Positions 1 to 8,842 are shown, counted from the first letter of the stretch. The stretch: DNA of 64,000 nucleotides from Allomuricauda ruestringensis DSM 13258 (GCF_000224085.1 NC_015945.1:124001-188000), one strand, 5' to 3'. The notes: generated by a model not told the origin, from the sequence alone. Numbers and translations: made by a program.

Positions 1-312
1 ATTGAATTCTTTTTTGAGAAAATGGCAGAGACCCAATCCATTACAGGTAGGTTTGCTTTTAAGGATGATAAAAGTTGTACGGTTAAACTAAGTATGAACG
101 GTGTATCCACAGAACTTCCCATGGAATATGAAATCACGGATGACAATCATGTAAATTTCTCGGGGGTTATGGACTTGAAGCAATGGAATGCTTTGGATGC
201 CCTGGCTTCTTTGAACGAAGCTTGCAAAATATTACATACTGGTTCCGATGGCGTGAGCAAAACTTGGGAAGATGTTGCTATCGAAGGTTCTGTTTTATTG
301 GAGCAGAAATAA
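1..312 (+). CDS. YceI-like domain protein, 3' part only (5' end outside window)
   Basis: The reading frame is open from the first base, so the protein begins upstream of the window; the Met at base 22 is probably internal. The visible 103 residues look like the C-terminal half of a YceI-type lipocalin-fold domain: alternating beta-strand segments, then a FSGVMDLKQWNALDALASLN stretch, a Cys, and the KTWEDVAIEGSV ending seen in flavobacterial YceI-like proteins. YceI proteins are usually periplasmic and bind long isoprenoids or amphiphiles; this ligand is not shown here. The gene lies just upstream of an ECF sigma/anti-sigma pair, from which a hairpin terminator separates it. Confidence 0.6.
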   Translation: MEFFFEKMAETQSITGRFAFKDDKSCTVKLSMNGVSTELPMEYEITDDNHVNFSGVMDLKQWNALDALASLNEACKILHTGSDGVSKTWEDVAIEGSVLLEQK

Positions 313-342
313 GCAATAGCTTTTCAACAAAGATTTATGAAG

Positions 343-369
343 AGGGCTGCCTAGAGCAGCTCTTTTTTT
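343..369 (+). terminator. Rho-independent terminator after the YceI-like gene
   Basis: An 8-bp stem (AGGGCTGC with GCAGCTCT, one G-U pair) closes a 5-nt loop and is followed directly by a T-tract. It lies 30 bases after the stop of the YceI-like gene and 20 bases before the sigma factor start, so the sigma factor is probably transcribed separately or by read-through. Confidence 0.7.
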
Positions 370-388
370 ATATATTTAACCAACTTCA

Positions 389-916
389 ATGGATCTGGAC
401 AACCTCATACAACAATTTCAGCAAAAAGACACGGTCGCTTTTGAGACCTTGTACAATATGTATGCTGAAAATATATGTGGGGCAATCAATGTAATTGTCA
501 AAGATCCCGAGCGGTCCCAAGAAATTTGTCAAGATGTATTTGTGAAGATTTGGGAGAAATCGAACCAGTATGATGCGTCCAAGGGACGCTTTTTTACTTG
601 GTTACTGAACATTGCACGGAATGCCGCAATCGATGAAGTGCGCTCAAAGGCCCACAAGAACAAAAAAAAGAACCTTCCCGTTGATTCTCTCGTAGGTATT
701 TTTGAAAACGGCGAAGATTTAAACAGTAAAATGGACACCATTGGTCTTCAATCTTTATTAAAAGGATTGAAAGAAAAGTGCATTTTATTGATAGATATGC
801 TTTATTTTAAGGGATATACCCAGAAAGAAGCGGCCAAAGAGCTCAACACGCCAATTGGCACCATAAAAACAAGGATAAGAAGCTGTATTTCGAACATTAG
901 AAAAAATATGGCATAA
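389..916 (+). CDS. ECF-type RNA polymerase sigma factor (sigma-70 family)
   Basis: This 175-residue protein has the two-domain layout of an extracytoplasmic-function sigma factor. Region 2 spans roughly residues 10-78, with the ICQDVFVKIWEK and FFTWLLNIARNAAIDEVR motifs used in core binding and -10 recognition. Region 4 spans about 115-170, with the helix-turn-helix GYTQKEAAKELNTPIGTIKTR. The stop codon is two bases before the anti-sigma gene start, so the pair is translated from one message. The cognate signal is unknown; RskA-type partners usually respond to envelope or redox stress. The start 20 bases after the terminator T-tract is the only good in-frame start. Confidence 0.9.
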   Translation: MDLDNLIQQFQQKDTVAFETLYNMYAENICGAINVIVKDPERSQEICQDVFVKIWEKSNQYDASKGRFFTWLLNIARNAAIDEVRSKAHKNKKKNLPVDSLVGIFENGEDLNSKMDTIGLQSLLKGLKEKCILLIDMLYFKGYTQKEAAKELNTPIGTIKTRIRSCISNIRKNMA

Positions 917-918
917 GC

Positions 919-1716
919 ATGGATGTAGAAGAATACATAGCGTCTGGAATATTGGAACTCTACGTTGCTGGAGCACTGTCCCCCGAAGAAAATTTGGAGG
1001 TGCAGCATTATGCCATTCAGTACCCCGAGATCAGAAAGGAAATTGAAGCGATTGAAAGAGCCATCCTTGAACTTACCGAAGCCGCTTCGCCAAAAATGCC
1101 ACAGGATGGGTTTGCAAAGGTAAAAGCTGAAATAAACGATGTTATTCCATTTACTCCACAAGCCACTTCAAGCAAAGGGACCTCATGGGGCAGTTATTTG
1201 GGATGGGCAGCATCCATACTATTGGCCATTGGATTGTTCTGGATGTACATGGAAAATTCCAAACTCAAGTCCGAGATAGAGCTTACCAATCAAGAAAAGC
1301 AAAGCTTGGAAGATATCCTATCCAATACCCAAGAAGAAATAACTTCCAAGGAAACCTTATTGCAAGAGATTCGAGATAGAAATGTGGCCGTAGTAGCTCT
1401 TGGCGGACAAACGGTATCCCCTGAATCTTATGCAAAAGTGTATTGGAACAAGGAAGAAAACAAAGTAATCATCGATGCGCAGGGTCTTCCCGAACCTCCG
1501 GACGGGTTCACCTATCAGGTTTGGTCCTTAAAATTGGACCCCCTCACCCCTACCAGTCTTGGATTGTTGGATGGTTTTGCTTCGCAGGATACCAAACTCT
1601 TTACCATGGAAAACGTCAACGAATCGGAAGCATTCGGTATTACTTTGGAACCTGAAGGCGGTAGTGAAACCCCAACGCTGGAACAATTGTACACCTTAGG
1701 AGCAGTTGGTTCCTAA
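919..1716 (+). CDS. RskA-like anti-sigma factor
   Basis: This 265-residue membrane protein has a short cytoplasmic N-terminal part that would hold the sigma factor and one transmembrane helix at about 93-111 (YLGWAASILLAIGLFWMYM). A heptad-like coiled-coil stretch follows at about 112-150, then a C-terminal RskA-type domain (about 155-265) with the GLPEPPDGFTYQVW and TPTSLGLLDGF segments. It is co-transcribed with the ECF sigma factor, two bases downstream. By family knowledge it keeps the sigma factor inactive until regulated proteolysis. Its stop codon overlaps the stop of the convergent corA by three bases. Confidence 0.85.
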   Translation: MDVEEYIASGILELYVAGALSPEENLEVQHYAIQYPEIRKEIEAIERAILELTEAASPKMPQDGFAKVKAEINDVIPFTPQATSSKGTSWGSYLGWAASILLAIGLFWMYMENSKLKSEIELTNQEKQSLEDILSNTQEEITSKETLLQEIRDRNVAVVALGGQTVSPESYAKVYWNKEENKVIIDAQGLPEPPDGFTYQVWSLKLDPLTPTSLGLLDGFASQDTKLFTMENVNESEAFGITLEPEGGSETPTLEQLYTLGAVGS

Positions 1717-2693
1717 AACCATTTTTTCCGTTTAAAAATGATAATGGAGATTATGGTAACAACAAGCATCACGCCCAACAATATAAAATAACCGTAGGGC
1801 CATTTTAATTCGGGCATATTTTCGAAGTTCATACCATAAATACCGGCCAAAAATGTAAGTGGAATAAACACTACCGAAAAAATGGTCAAAGTTTTCATCA
1901 CTTCGTTCAATCGGTGTCCTTGCACACTAAAAAACAAGTTTATTTGACTTTCCAACTCCATAATATCGGAATCGATGTCAGTAATCAATCCATTGATCTG
2001 TTCCCTGAGCTCACTAAAATACTTGGTCTGAAATCCCTTTACCTCTACCCTTTCCAACTTAACTACAATGTCTCTTAGTCCGTGTGAGGCTTTTTTAAAT
2101 TCTTGTATCAATGCTTTTTTCTGTTCCACTTCGAACATAAATTCCGGTGTAGGCTCACGTTTTACAATGGCGTCCAATGCATTTTCCATTATCACACTTT
2201 CCTCATATTTATCCTTATAGTTGTTTATCAAGGTTTCCAGAATAAAGAAAAGGAGGTAATCCGCCCGTTTTTTTCTGATGATTCCCTTGTTTTCGAATAT
2301 GCGTTGGCGAATCCAATCAAAATGGTCGCCCCGTTTTTCTTGTATGCACCAATTAAAATCCTTGGACACCACAAAATACATTTGTTCGGATTCCATACCA
2401 TGCCCTTCGGTTTTTAGGATTTGGGCAGCAATAAACAATTGGTCTTCCAATACTATGACCTTATTGCCCATTTTTGGGTTCAACAACAATCGTAATAAAA
2501 AATCATCCAGGCCATTGCCACCAACCATTTGTCTAAACTCCTCCATGTACTCCAACCCATAAGTGTTTACCCAGGTGATGGATTTATCTCCTTTGGAAAG
2601 TTGCATATCTTCCTGTAAAGAGAATTTACGGTTGTAGTAATTATCCGGTGAGTAATTTATTACCCATGAATTTTCTTCAAATTCTGTTATCAT
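1713..2693 (-). CDS. corA: CorA-family magnesium/divalent cation channel
   Basis: The 326-residue protein has a long soluble N-terminal cytoplasmic domain rich in helices. The two C-terminal transmembrane helices characteristic of CorA lie at about 267-287 and 300-320, separated by the signature YGMNFENMP loop whose GMN motif forms the selectivity filter. The last residues are the basic KRKKWF tail in the cytoplasm. It should act as a pentameric inner membrane channel for Mg2+ (possibly Co2+/Ni2+). It is convergent with the anti-sigma gene and their stop codons overlap. Length and motifs are normal for the family. Confidence 0.92.
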   Translation of the reverse strand: MITEFEENSWVINYSPDNYYNRKFSLQEDMQLSKGDKSITWVNTYGLEYMEEFRQMVGGNGLDDFLLRLLLNPKMGNKVIVLEDQLFIAAQILKTEGHGMESEQMYFVVSKDFNWCIQEKRGDHFDWIRQRIFENKGIIRKKRADYLLFFILETLINNYKDKYEESVIMENALDAIVKREPTPEFMFEVEQKKALIQEFKKASHGLRDIVVKLERVEVKGFQTKYFSELREQINGLITDIDSDIMELESQINLFFSVQGHRLNEVMKTLTIFSVVFIPLTFLAGIYGMNFENMPELKWPYGYFILLGVMLVVTIISIIIFKRKKWF

Positions 2694-2763
2694 GGCTTAA
2701 AAAGTGAAAGGGTTTATTCGTAGTTTAGGACTATAAGTTAAACCAAATTTACTAAGAACCATT

Positions 2764-3300
2764 ATGATCGATCCTATGTCCTTTAAATCAGAGATTTTAT
2801 TCACTATTGTTCTTTTGGCCATCATCATAGCCCTCAATTCGTTGAGCAAAAGAGCTATTAGGCGTTTTGGCAAGACCAGTTCCATTGATATGAACAGTAG
2901 GAAAATTATTTTTTACTTGAGCAACTTGCTGTATTATTTAGTGGCATTCGTAGGGATTTCGTTGATCTGGGGGGTGAACTGGGAAGATTTTTCTGTGTTT
3001 ATATCGTCCATCCTGGCCATTCTGGGAGTTGGGTTTGTGGCACAATGGTCCATTTTGTCCAACTTAACGGCCAGTGTTATATTGTTTTTTAACCATCCAT
3101 TGCGTTTGGGTGACAGAATCCGCGTAATGGACAAAGATTTTGATTGGACTGGAAAAGTAGAGGATATCAGTGGTTTTTACCTTTTTATGCGCACTGATGA
3201 TGGCAAACAAATAACAATACCTACCAACTTGGTCATTCAAAAAGGAATAGAAATATTAAAAGAAGAAAAATCGGAACCCGACTTAAGTGCCGATAAATAA
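2764..3300 (+). CDS. Short MscS-family mechanosensitive channel
   Basis: The 178-residue protein has N-terminal hydrophobic helices at about 8-26 and 45-66. Next come the pore-helix segment SILAILGVGFVAQWSILSNLTASVILFFNHPLRLGDRIRV, typical of MscS, and a small beta domain ending with QITIPTNLVIQKGIEIL. E. coli MscS is 286 residues. This version stops right after the beta domain and lacks the C-terminal alpha/beta vestibule, which is either a natural minimal form or a shortened paralogue. It is divergent from corA with a 70-bp shared gap. Predicted role: pressure-release channel or an ion-conducting relative in the inner membrane. Confidence 0.85.
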   Translation: MIDPMSFKSEILFTIVLLAIIIALNSLSKRAIRRFGKTSSIDMNSRKIIFYLSNLLYYLVAFVGISLIWGVNWEDFSVFISSILAILGVGFVAQWSILSNLTASVILFFNHPLRLGDRIRVMDKDFDWTGKVEDISGFYLFMRTDDGKQITIPTNLVIQKGIEILKEEKSEPDLSADK

Positions 3301-3326
3301 AACGCCATGGCTTTGCAACCATGGCG
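3293..3326 (-). terminator. Terminator of the TPR gene (perfect 8-bp palindromic stem)
   Basis: CGCCATGG and CCATGGCG (3303-3310 and 3319-3326) form a perfect 8-bp stem with an 8-nt loop. Read on the minus strand it is followed by TTTTATTTAT, so it fits termination of the minus-strand TPR/DUF4331 transcript. A third CCATGGCG copy at 3354-3361 lies in a second small dyad (GAGA..TCTC). Confidence 0.6.
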
Positions 3327-3390
3327 CACCTAAAAACAACAAACAAGCCGAGACCATGGCGATCTCCAACCTAGGTTCTTAAGGGAAAGC

Positions 3391-4680
3391 TTAAAGACTA
3401 GCGATTTGAGCCTCTTTAACAGGCCCTAGTTCGTACGCTGCCTCCATTAGCTCTTGCTTTAATTCACTTACTCTTTCTTTTTTGCCATTGGCCTTGTAGA
3501 TTTCTGCCGCTTGGTGAAGAATGGCCGGCTCATACGTGGCACCGATTACGTGCTTTTCTATAACCCCCATGGCCTTTTGTTCCTCTCCCAAATAAAGTAA
3601 GCTATATGCCAACCACCCGTAAGACTCTGGCGTGGGCCTGTTGTTCACTTCTTCCTGTGCCAGTTTAAATGCACTCTGTTCCACATTCATGCTCAATAAA
3701 AAATCTACGTTATGGGCATTGTACATATCGCCATAATCTTTGTTGTTATCCACAACCCTATAATAGTTTTCCAATGCTTGGACTTTGAGCATATCATCAT
3801 TTAAAAAGGAGGCCACTTCGGCTTTCAACAGATAATATTTGGGAGATTTGTTCTTTTTCATGATGGAGTCCAATATCCTGAGAGCCTCGGCACCATTTCT
3901 TTCGTGTGAATATACTATCCAAGCTATACCTTTTTTGGCGTATGCATTTTGAGGATCTATTCGGAGTGCTCTTAGGTATAGGTTATAAGAATCTTCAATT
4001 CGCCCTGCATGTCCATAAAAATCGGCAAGATTGGTATAGGACCACAATAGCAAATCTTTGTTTTTGGATGATTCGGCCTTAGCCGTGGCCTTTTCCATAA
4101 ATTGAATGGCCGTATCCAAATCTCCTTTGTGATCGTTCCATTTTGCAACACGGATCAAATAACCAAAGTCGGACATATTCTGGATGCTATCCAAATATTG
4201 GTTGGCCAAATCATAATTGCCCAATTCCATGTGCAGGTCAAACAGCAAACGCTGTGTTTCGTTTACGCCACTTCCCAAAACCCTTGCTTCTTTGGCCAAC
4301 TCCAATGCTTCTTTAAATCTGTGTTGGGAGATATAATTCCTGGCAAGAGCTCGTAAATATCCCGATTTGCCCACAGCAGCGATTTCCACGGCTTTTTTAA
4401 GGGGTCGCTCGGCATCTTTTAAATATTTGATGTCTCCGGTTCCTTTAAAAAAACGGCTGTACTCACTGGCTACATTGCCCAAACTGAGCAATTGCATACT
4501 ATCGGATTTGATCTTGTTATCCCATAGCTGAAAATATTTGGATGTGGTCTTTACAGGTTCCGATGCCAAAAAGTGATCGTAATCCTGTCTGCTCGTTTTG
4601 AATTCAGTTTCTTCCTGCTGACACGATACCAAAAACAATAGGGCAAGTGGCAGAAAGATATATTGTATTGTAGTTTTCAT
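3391..4680 (-). CDS. TPR-repeat lipoprotein
   Basis: A start at 4680 gives a 429-residue protein beginning with a lipoprotein signal (MKTTIQYIFLPLALLFLVSC, Cys about residue 20). An ATG further upstream would put a charged tail before the signal and reach into the repeat at 4708, so it was rejected. The body consists of helix-turn-helix tetratricopeptide repeats, for example the segment SYNLYLRALRIDPQNAYAKKG, expected to serve as a protein-binding scaffold facing the periplasm. It follows the two DUF4331 genes on the same strand, though a 131-bp inverted repeat separates them. A terminator closes the unit. Confidence 0.8.
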   Translation of the reverse strand: MKTTIQYIFLPLALLFLVSCQQEETEFKTSRQDYDHFLASEPVKTTSKYFQLWDNKIKSDSMQLLSLGNVASEYSRFFKGTGDIKYLKDAERPLKKAVEIAAVGKSGYLRALARNYISQHRFKEALELAKEARVLGSGVNETQRLLFDLHMELGNYDLANQYLDSIQNMSDFGYLIRVAKWNDHKGDLDTAIQFMEKATAKAESSKNKDLLLWSYTNLADFYGHAGRIEDSYNLYLRALRIDPQNAYAKKGIAWIVYSHERNGAEALRILDSIMKKNKSPKYYLLKAEVASFLNDDMLKVQALENYYRVVDNNKDYGDMYNAHNVDFLLSMNVEQSAFKLAQEEVNNRPTPESYGWLAYSLLYLGEEQKAMGVIEKHVIGATYEPAILHQAAEIYKANGKKERVSELKQELMEAAYELGPVKEAQIASL

Positions 4681-4707
4681 CTTGTTGTTGTTTTTAAAAT
4701 TAAATAA

Positions 4708-4838
4708 GGGGCTGTCTAAAATGTCGATTTTCGTCAACCTGAACTTGGTTCAGGTTCTCATAACAATTTGTTTATTATGATGATGAGATTCTGAAATAAA
4801 TTCAGAATGACGCATTTCAATACTTTTCAAACAGCCCC
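4708..4838. repeat. Dispersed inverted-repeat element, family A, copy 1
   Basis: This 131-bp element is bounded by GGGGCTGT and ACAGCCCC and sits between the DUF4331 gene and the TPR gene. Inside are small hairpins (CCTGAAC with GTTCAGG type, and TCTGAA with TTCAGA). The interior closely matches a second copy at 41145-41279, so this is a repeated mobile or REP-like unit and not a one-off hairpin. It encodes no protein. Confidence 0.8.
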
Positions 4839-4855
4839 AATCCTTTTCATAGCAA

Positions 4856-5596
4856 TTACTCGGGTGCTCCCAAATAGGGAAATGTAGTTGAAATATTGGC
4901 CGTAAGCCCAACACCATCAGATGTCAATCTTGGCAAATCGGCCATACCGTCGTCATCAAGGTCTTGACCGCTAAATCGGTCACCTTCCATACCTCCAAAG
5001 AATAAAATCAGCGATACATCTATGATGTCATCGTTTGGGTGTCTTCCAGTTAGAGCCACCTCATCCCCGTCGGGTACCAACACGTTGCCATCATTATCAA
5101 GGTCGGTGCCTGGATTAAAGTATGTTGTAGGAAGGTCAGGAGCTACTTCCAAAACATCTGCCGCCAAAACAGTAGTTAGAGTTGCGGCATCCAATCCTAG
5201 AATATTGTTCTCATAATTCACATCGGCAGGGTCCAATCCCAGTTTAAGGGCGTACACATCGTGGTATTGCTCCAATCTTGCTTGGAATCCCGCTTGGAAC
5301 GCTGCACTCATTTCCGAAGGAATTGTGGTATTGTGGGCATCTTTAACGCTTGCCTCACCCTCCATATCAAAACTCAAGGTGGTGTTTATTCCAGGACGAC
5401 CTAGGTGGTCTACCTGTGCAAATGTTCCTGTAAAATCGGCTCCCATCATATCATCGTCGTCGTCCATCATATCATCATCCATCATCATATCATCGTCCAT
5501 CATCATGTCGGTTCCGTTGTCATCATTGCTACAGCCAACCACTAGGCCAAAGCTCAGCACAAGGGCTGTTATGTATATTGATTGTCTTAGTTTCAT
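4856..5596 (-). CDS. DUF4331-like lipoprotein with Met/Asp-rich linker
   Basis: This 246-residue protein has a lipoprotein signal ending at GLVVGC (Cys about 22). A low-complexity run made only of Met and Asp, about residues 30-52, follows. The globular part contains Asp-rich loops such as DLDNDGNVLVPDGDE, reminiscent of calcium-binding loops, and a C-terminal RHPNDDIIDVSL segment typical of DUF4331 C-terminal halves. It lies 20 bases downstream of a second DUF4331 protein. Function is unknown; it is likely anchored in the outer or inner membrane facing the periplasm or surface. The Met/Asp tract could bind metal, which is speculation. Confidence 0.7.
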   Translation of the reverse strand: MKLRQSIYITALVLSFGLVVGCSNDDNGTDMMMDDDMMMDDDMMDDDDDMMGADFTGTFAQVDHLGRPGINTTLSFDMEGEASVKDAHNTTIPSEMSAAFQAGFQARLEQYHDVYALKLGLDPADVNYENNILGLDAATLTTVLAADVLEVAPDLPTTYFNPGTDLDNDGNVLVPDGDEVALTGRHPNDDIIDVSLILFFGGMEGDRFSGQDLDDDGMADLPRLTSDGVGLTANISTTFPYLGAPE

Positions 5597-5616
5597 AATA
5601 TCTGTTTAAAAGTTTC

Positions 5617-6309
5617 TTATTGTTTTCTGTTTGTAGTCACCCAAGTTTTATATACTGAAAGTCCAAGGGCATTTGTAGCTGTTGGAACCCCCAACATACT
5701 ATTTGGAATTTCCACTACTATTGATAGCGTGTTGGCACCATCAAAAGTGTCGGCAGCTTCTTCCGGGGGCAAAAATCCGCCTGGAGCAGACTCCGTTTCG
5801 GGAGAAATCACCCCATTGAATTGGAAAAAGTCAAAAAAGAATGGATCTTGTCTTGGTCCAGCAAATAAGGACACTCCGTCCGAAGTGGTTTCCACAATGG
5901 CGGTAGCACCAGAAATTTCTACATCTCCCAAAGCTGCATCAGTATTTACCTCGCTGCTCAGCCCTGTTTGCGAAGGAGCAATTGGTCCAAAAAAGTACAT
6001 TCTACCGTCTCTTGCGATGGCTTGGATTACTTGGTCTTCTACCAAATCTCCATCCAAATCAATATTGATTTCGGTAAGTACATCCTCGTCAAAAGTTCCG
6101 TAAGCCAACTCGGGCAATACATTGGATTGCAGGTCTACTACAAATACAGTATTGTCCGACCCCTCGCTGGGTTCAAAAGCATAAAAATCGGCAATGTCCG
6201 CAGTGGTTCCTGCCGAAGAGGGCGCATCTATATGGTCCGCAGCAACCAATACTGTAGCTGCTATTACCAAGGCGCCTAAGCCTAATAGGTATTTCGTTGT
6301 TTTTTTCAT
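5617..6309 (-). CDS. DUF4331 family exported protein
   Basis: A 230-residue protein with a Sec signal peptide (about 1-23, ending VLVAA). The characteristic N-terminus ADHIDAPSS then leads into DIADFYAFEP, which is how DUF4331 proteins start after cleavage. Further conserved features include VIQAIARDGRMYFFGP and a FDFFQFNG segment. DUF4331 has no established biochemical role. It is first in a minus-strand unit DUF4331-DUF4331-(repeat)-TPR lipoprotein and diverges from the LETM1-related gene. Confidence 0.8.
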   Translation of the reverse strand: MKKTTKYLLGLGALVIAATVLVAADHIDAPSSAGTTADIADFYAFEPSEGSDNTVFVVDLQSNVLPELAYGTFDEDVLTEINIDLDGDLVEDQVIQAIARDGRMYFFGPIAPSQTGLSSEVNTDAALGDVEISGATAIVETTSDGVSLFAGPRQDPFFFDFFQFNGVISPETESAPGGFLPPEEAADTFDGANTLSIVVEIPNSMLGVPTATNALGLSVYKTWVTTNRKQ

Positions 6310-6475
6310 GTTACTTGTTTTTAAAGTTTCGTTCCCCCCTACCTACGGAACCTTTTAGGGGGTGGTTTGGTTTTGAAATGTTAAATTTATCTTAACACAA
6401 CTTTGATTAAGTACTAGTCCCCAGATCAAGAAAAGTCAGATAATTTGTTTTACTTTGGCTAGTTAATTCATTAAA

Positions 6476-7666
6476 ATGAACCCTTCTGCCTCTGGATGGA
6501 TCAACAAGTTTGGTCACCTTGTAGACCAAGAGTCTAGTAAATTTGAAGACTTTAATAGCCTGTACAGGGAACTCAAAGCAAATGGCTTTATTTACGGAGT
6601 GCATTTAAATATATCTTCCTTTATCGCGGTGGAACACCCCTTGAGCGAAGATGAAATTGCCAAGATCAACTTGCTCACCGCTTTATATTTTACCTATACT
6701 TTTGAAGTGGGGAAAACGGATTTCGAAGCATTTGTGAACAAAGTGTTCGAGTACTACCAGTCTTTGAATGTTAGCAAGGTTTCTTTCCTTAATAGAATAT
6801 TGAGCGGTTCCAAAACGGAGTCCCAACTTGAAAAATTGATTGATTCCAGAATCTATTTAAGTGACAATACTTTTAGCAGGGCATTGGGAAATAGCCTAAC
6901 CAATTCCTTACTTTATGTTGATATTCTCATCTTTATGGTTTACCTCCGAGGCAATAGAGACATGATGGAACATGCCCAACTTTTGGAGTACGTGACCATC
7001 AACATTGTTTACCATGCGCTCAACTCCAAAGAAACCCACGAATCTGATGAGAAATTGATTCAATTATTGGGTTCGTCCCTAACTTATGTTGACCTCGACA
7101 AAACAAAATTTGATGGAAATTTTTCCGATTTATTGACCCAAAATTTCACCGAAAATGAAAAGGATTATTTTTTGGATATGGCCTGCTTGACCATCTGGGA
7201 AGACAAGGCTTTGGACTACACCGAAACGGACTATATTTTTGGTTTGGGAAAGGACCTTGGAAAGTCTAAAAAAGAGGTAGAATTTGAGTTGGGGTTTGTT
7301 GCGAATTTCTTTGAAAAAAACAAGGACAAAATTGCCTATCTGAACAACAAAAATTTGGCCGTTCAGTTTTACGATGGTATGTCCAAAAATGTAAGCAAAC
7401 TTATTCTTAGAAATAGCAAAAGATTAAAAAAAGAGCTCGCCCAAAGTAGGGAGTTGGTTGCTCTTTTATCCAAGTCCACGGTCAAGGATTTAAATGCCGA
7501 AGAGAAGAAAAAAGTACAAAATCAATTGCTCGATATTTTTAAGAGTATTCCCTCTTTGGCTATTTTTATGTTGCCGGGCGGAGCGATTCTTCTGCCTATT
7601 TTTATTAAATTGATTCCAAAGTTACTCCCCTCTGCTTTTGACGATAACCGAGTGGAAGAAAAATAG
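6476..7666 (+). CDS. LETM1-related biofilm-associated protein
   Basis: The 396-residue protein matches in architecture the flavobacterial group named LETM1-related biofilm-associated: a long helical N-terminal part, then a C-terminal stretch with the LETM1-like segment SIPSLAIFMLPGGAILLPIFIKLIPKLLPSAF at about 355-386. There is no signal peptide. The hydrophobic C-terminus probably associates with the membrane. Precise function is unknown; the family name comes from biofilm work and does not define a reaction. It stands alone, divergent from DUF4331 and convergent with the LytTR regulator, with a hairpin between. Confidence 0.8.
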   Translation: MNPSASGWINKFGHLVDQESSKFEDFNSLYRELKANGFIYGVHLNISSFIAVEHPLSEDEIAKINLLTALYFTYTFEVGKTDFEAFVNKVFEYYQSLNVSKVSFLNRILSGSKTESQLEKLIDSRIYLSDNTFSRALGNSLTNSLLYVDILIFMVYLRGNRDMMEHAQLLEYVTINIVYHALNSKETHESDEKLIQLLGSSLTYVDLDKTKFDGNFSDLLTQNFTENEKDYFLDMACLTIWEDKALDYTETDYIFGLGKDLGKSKKEVEFELGFVANFFEKNKDKIAYLNNKNLAVQFYDGMSKNVSKLILRNSKRLKKELAQSRELVALLSKSTVKDLNAEEKKKVQNQLLDIFKSIPSLAIFMLPGGAILLPIFIKLIPKLLPSAFDDNRVEEK

Positions 7667-7686
7667 CGTTTTTCACCTAAAAAAGT

Positions 7687-7719
7687 CACTATAAGAAAAA
7701 TTTATAGTTGATTTTTTTG
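7687..7719. terminator. Bidirectional terminator between LETM1-related gene and LytTR regulator
   Basis: ACTATAA at 7688 pairs with TTATAGT at 7702 across a 7-nt loop. On the plus strand the stem is followed by ATTTTTTT, and on the minus strand by GACTTTTTT, so it can terminate both convergent genes. Confidence 0.65.
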
Positions 7720-7756
7720 ATATTCTAAAATTTGATAATCAGTATTTTAAATATTA

Positions 7757-8512
7757 TTATTCCAACCATAACTTGAAGTCTCTAACGCGCTCCCTACTTA
7801 CAACTATATCATGCTCATTAAAGCGGTTCAGCTTGATTTGAAGCCTTGAATTTGAGTATGAAATGATGTCTCCTATGTGGTTGATGTTCACGTAAAACTT
7901 TCGGCTCACCCTAAAAAATGTCTGAGGCTCCAACTCCTCCTCCAACTGTTCCAAAGTTGTATCCAACAAATAATTTCTTCCGTCAGAAGTTGCTGCATAG
8001 GTTCCTTTGTTTTCGCTGTAAAAACATTCCACATCATCGGCGTTTATAATTTTTAAATGTTGCCCGACCTTGGCCGTAAATCGTTTTTTGTATTCCCTCT
8101 CCAAAGGATTTATCAAAAGGTTTTTTATGTCGTTAAAATCAATCGGTATTCTTTGATTTTCCGGCTTAAAATTTTGATACTTTTTTACCGCACTTTCCAG
8201 TTCCTCTTCGTCTATTGGTTTCAGCAAATAATCAATGCTATTTAACTTAAAGGCTTGAAGTGCATATTCGTCATAAGCGGTGGTGAAAATGATGGCACTT
8301 TTCACTTCGATCGCATCAAAAATTTCGAACGAAAGTCCATCGGATAATTGAATGTCCAAAAAGATTAAATCGGGGTGGGGATTATCTTGAAACCAAGCAA
8401 TGGAATCTTCAACGGAATGCAACATGGTGGAGACCTCAATTTGCAATTCCGAAAGCAATCTGGACAATCGTCTTGCTGCTGGTTTTTCGTCTTCAATGAT
8501 CAGGACATTCAT
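7757..8512 (-). CDS. LytTR-family response regulator
   Basis: The 251-residue protein has an N-terminal receiver domain (about 1-120) with acidic pocket IIEDE near residues 5-9. The phospho-acceptor is Asp53 in FLDIQLSDG, with a Thr in FTTAYD and Lys in LLKPI. A C-terminal LytTR DNA-binding domain (about 147-250) contains FYSENKGTYAATSDGRNYLLDTTLEQLEEEL and the FRVSRKFYVNINHI motif. It is the last gene of a minus-strand cluster containing its probable partner, the LytS-type kinase, and five 2TM proteins. Candidate binding boxes lie upstream of both transcription units in that cluster. Confidence 0.93.
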   Translation of the reverse strand: MNVLIIEDEKPAARRLSRLLSELQIEVSTMLHSVEDSIAWFQDNPHPDLIFLDIQLSDGLSFEIFDAIEVKSAIIFTTAYDEYALQAFKLNSIDYLLKPIDEEELESAVKKYQNFKPENQRIPIDFNDIKNLLINPLEREYKKRFTAKVGQHLKIINADDVECFYSENKGTYAATSDGRNYLLDTTLEQLEEELEPQTFFRVSRKFYVNINHIGDIISYSNSRLQIKLNRFNEHDIVVSRERVRDFKLWLE

Positions 8513-8552
8513 GTAATTATAGTTTTATGCTTTGATTGATGATTTTTTTGGT

Positions 8553-8837
8553 TTAGTCATTGGTTCCATTTTTTTTCAAAGGTGTGCCAAAAATATAAAG
8601 TCCATGAACCAGAAGTACAACTCCCCAAATTATGGGAATGGCTATAATATTCCAATCCAGCCATCTTAAAAAACCCTCATCGGTATTTTCGCTCTTCTGT
8701 ATAACCCATTGAACAATATTTCTTTTTGTGGTAATCAGCACAACACTTATAATAATGAACAGGGCCAAATGGAAATAAAATCCCTTTATGGAGCTTACTT
8801 TTCTTTTAGCTTGTTCAAAAGTGATATTCTGGGTCAT
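8553..8837 (-). CDS. 2TM-domain protein (copy 5 of the array)
   Basis: A 94-residue protein with an amphipathic N-terminal helix (FEQAKRKVSSIKGFYFHL) and two transmembrane helices (about 22-42 and 60-82) in the arrangement of the 2TM domain. It lacks the WEERKIQE tail that most of its neighbours share and is the most diverged member. It lies just upstream of the LytTR regulator and five bases after the preceding 2TM gene. The role of 2TM proteins is not established; here they most likely act in signalling with the kinase that carries the same domain. Confidence 0.8.
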   Translation of the reverse strand: MTQNITFEQAKRKVSSIKGFYFHLALFIIISVVLITTKRNIVQWVIQKSENTDEGFLRWLDWNIIAIPIIWGVVLLVHGLYIFGTPLKKNGTND

Positions 8838-8842
8838 AGCTT

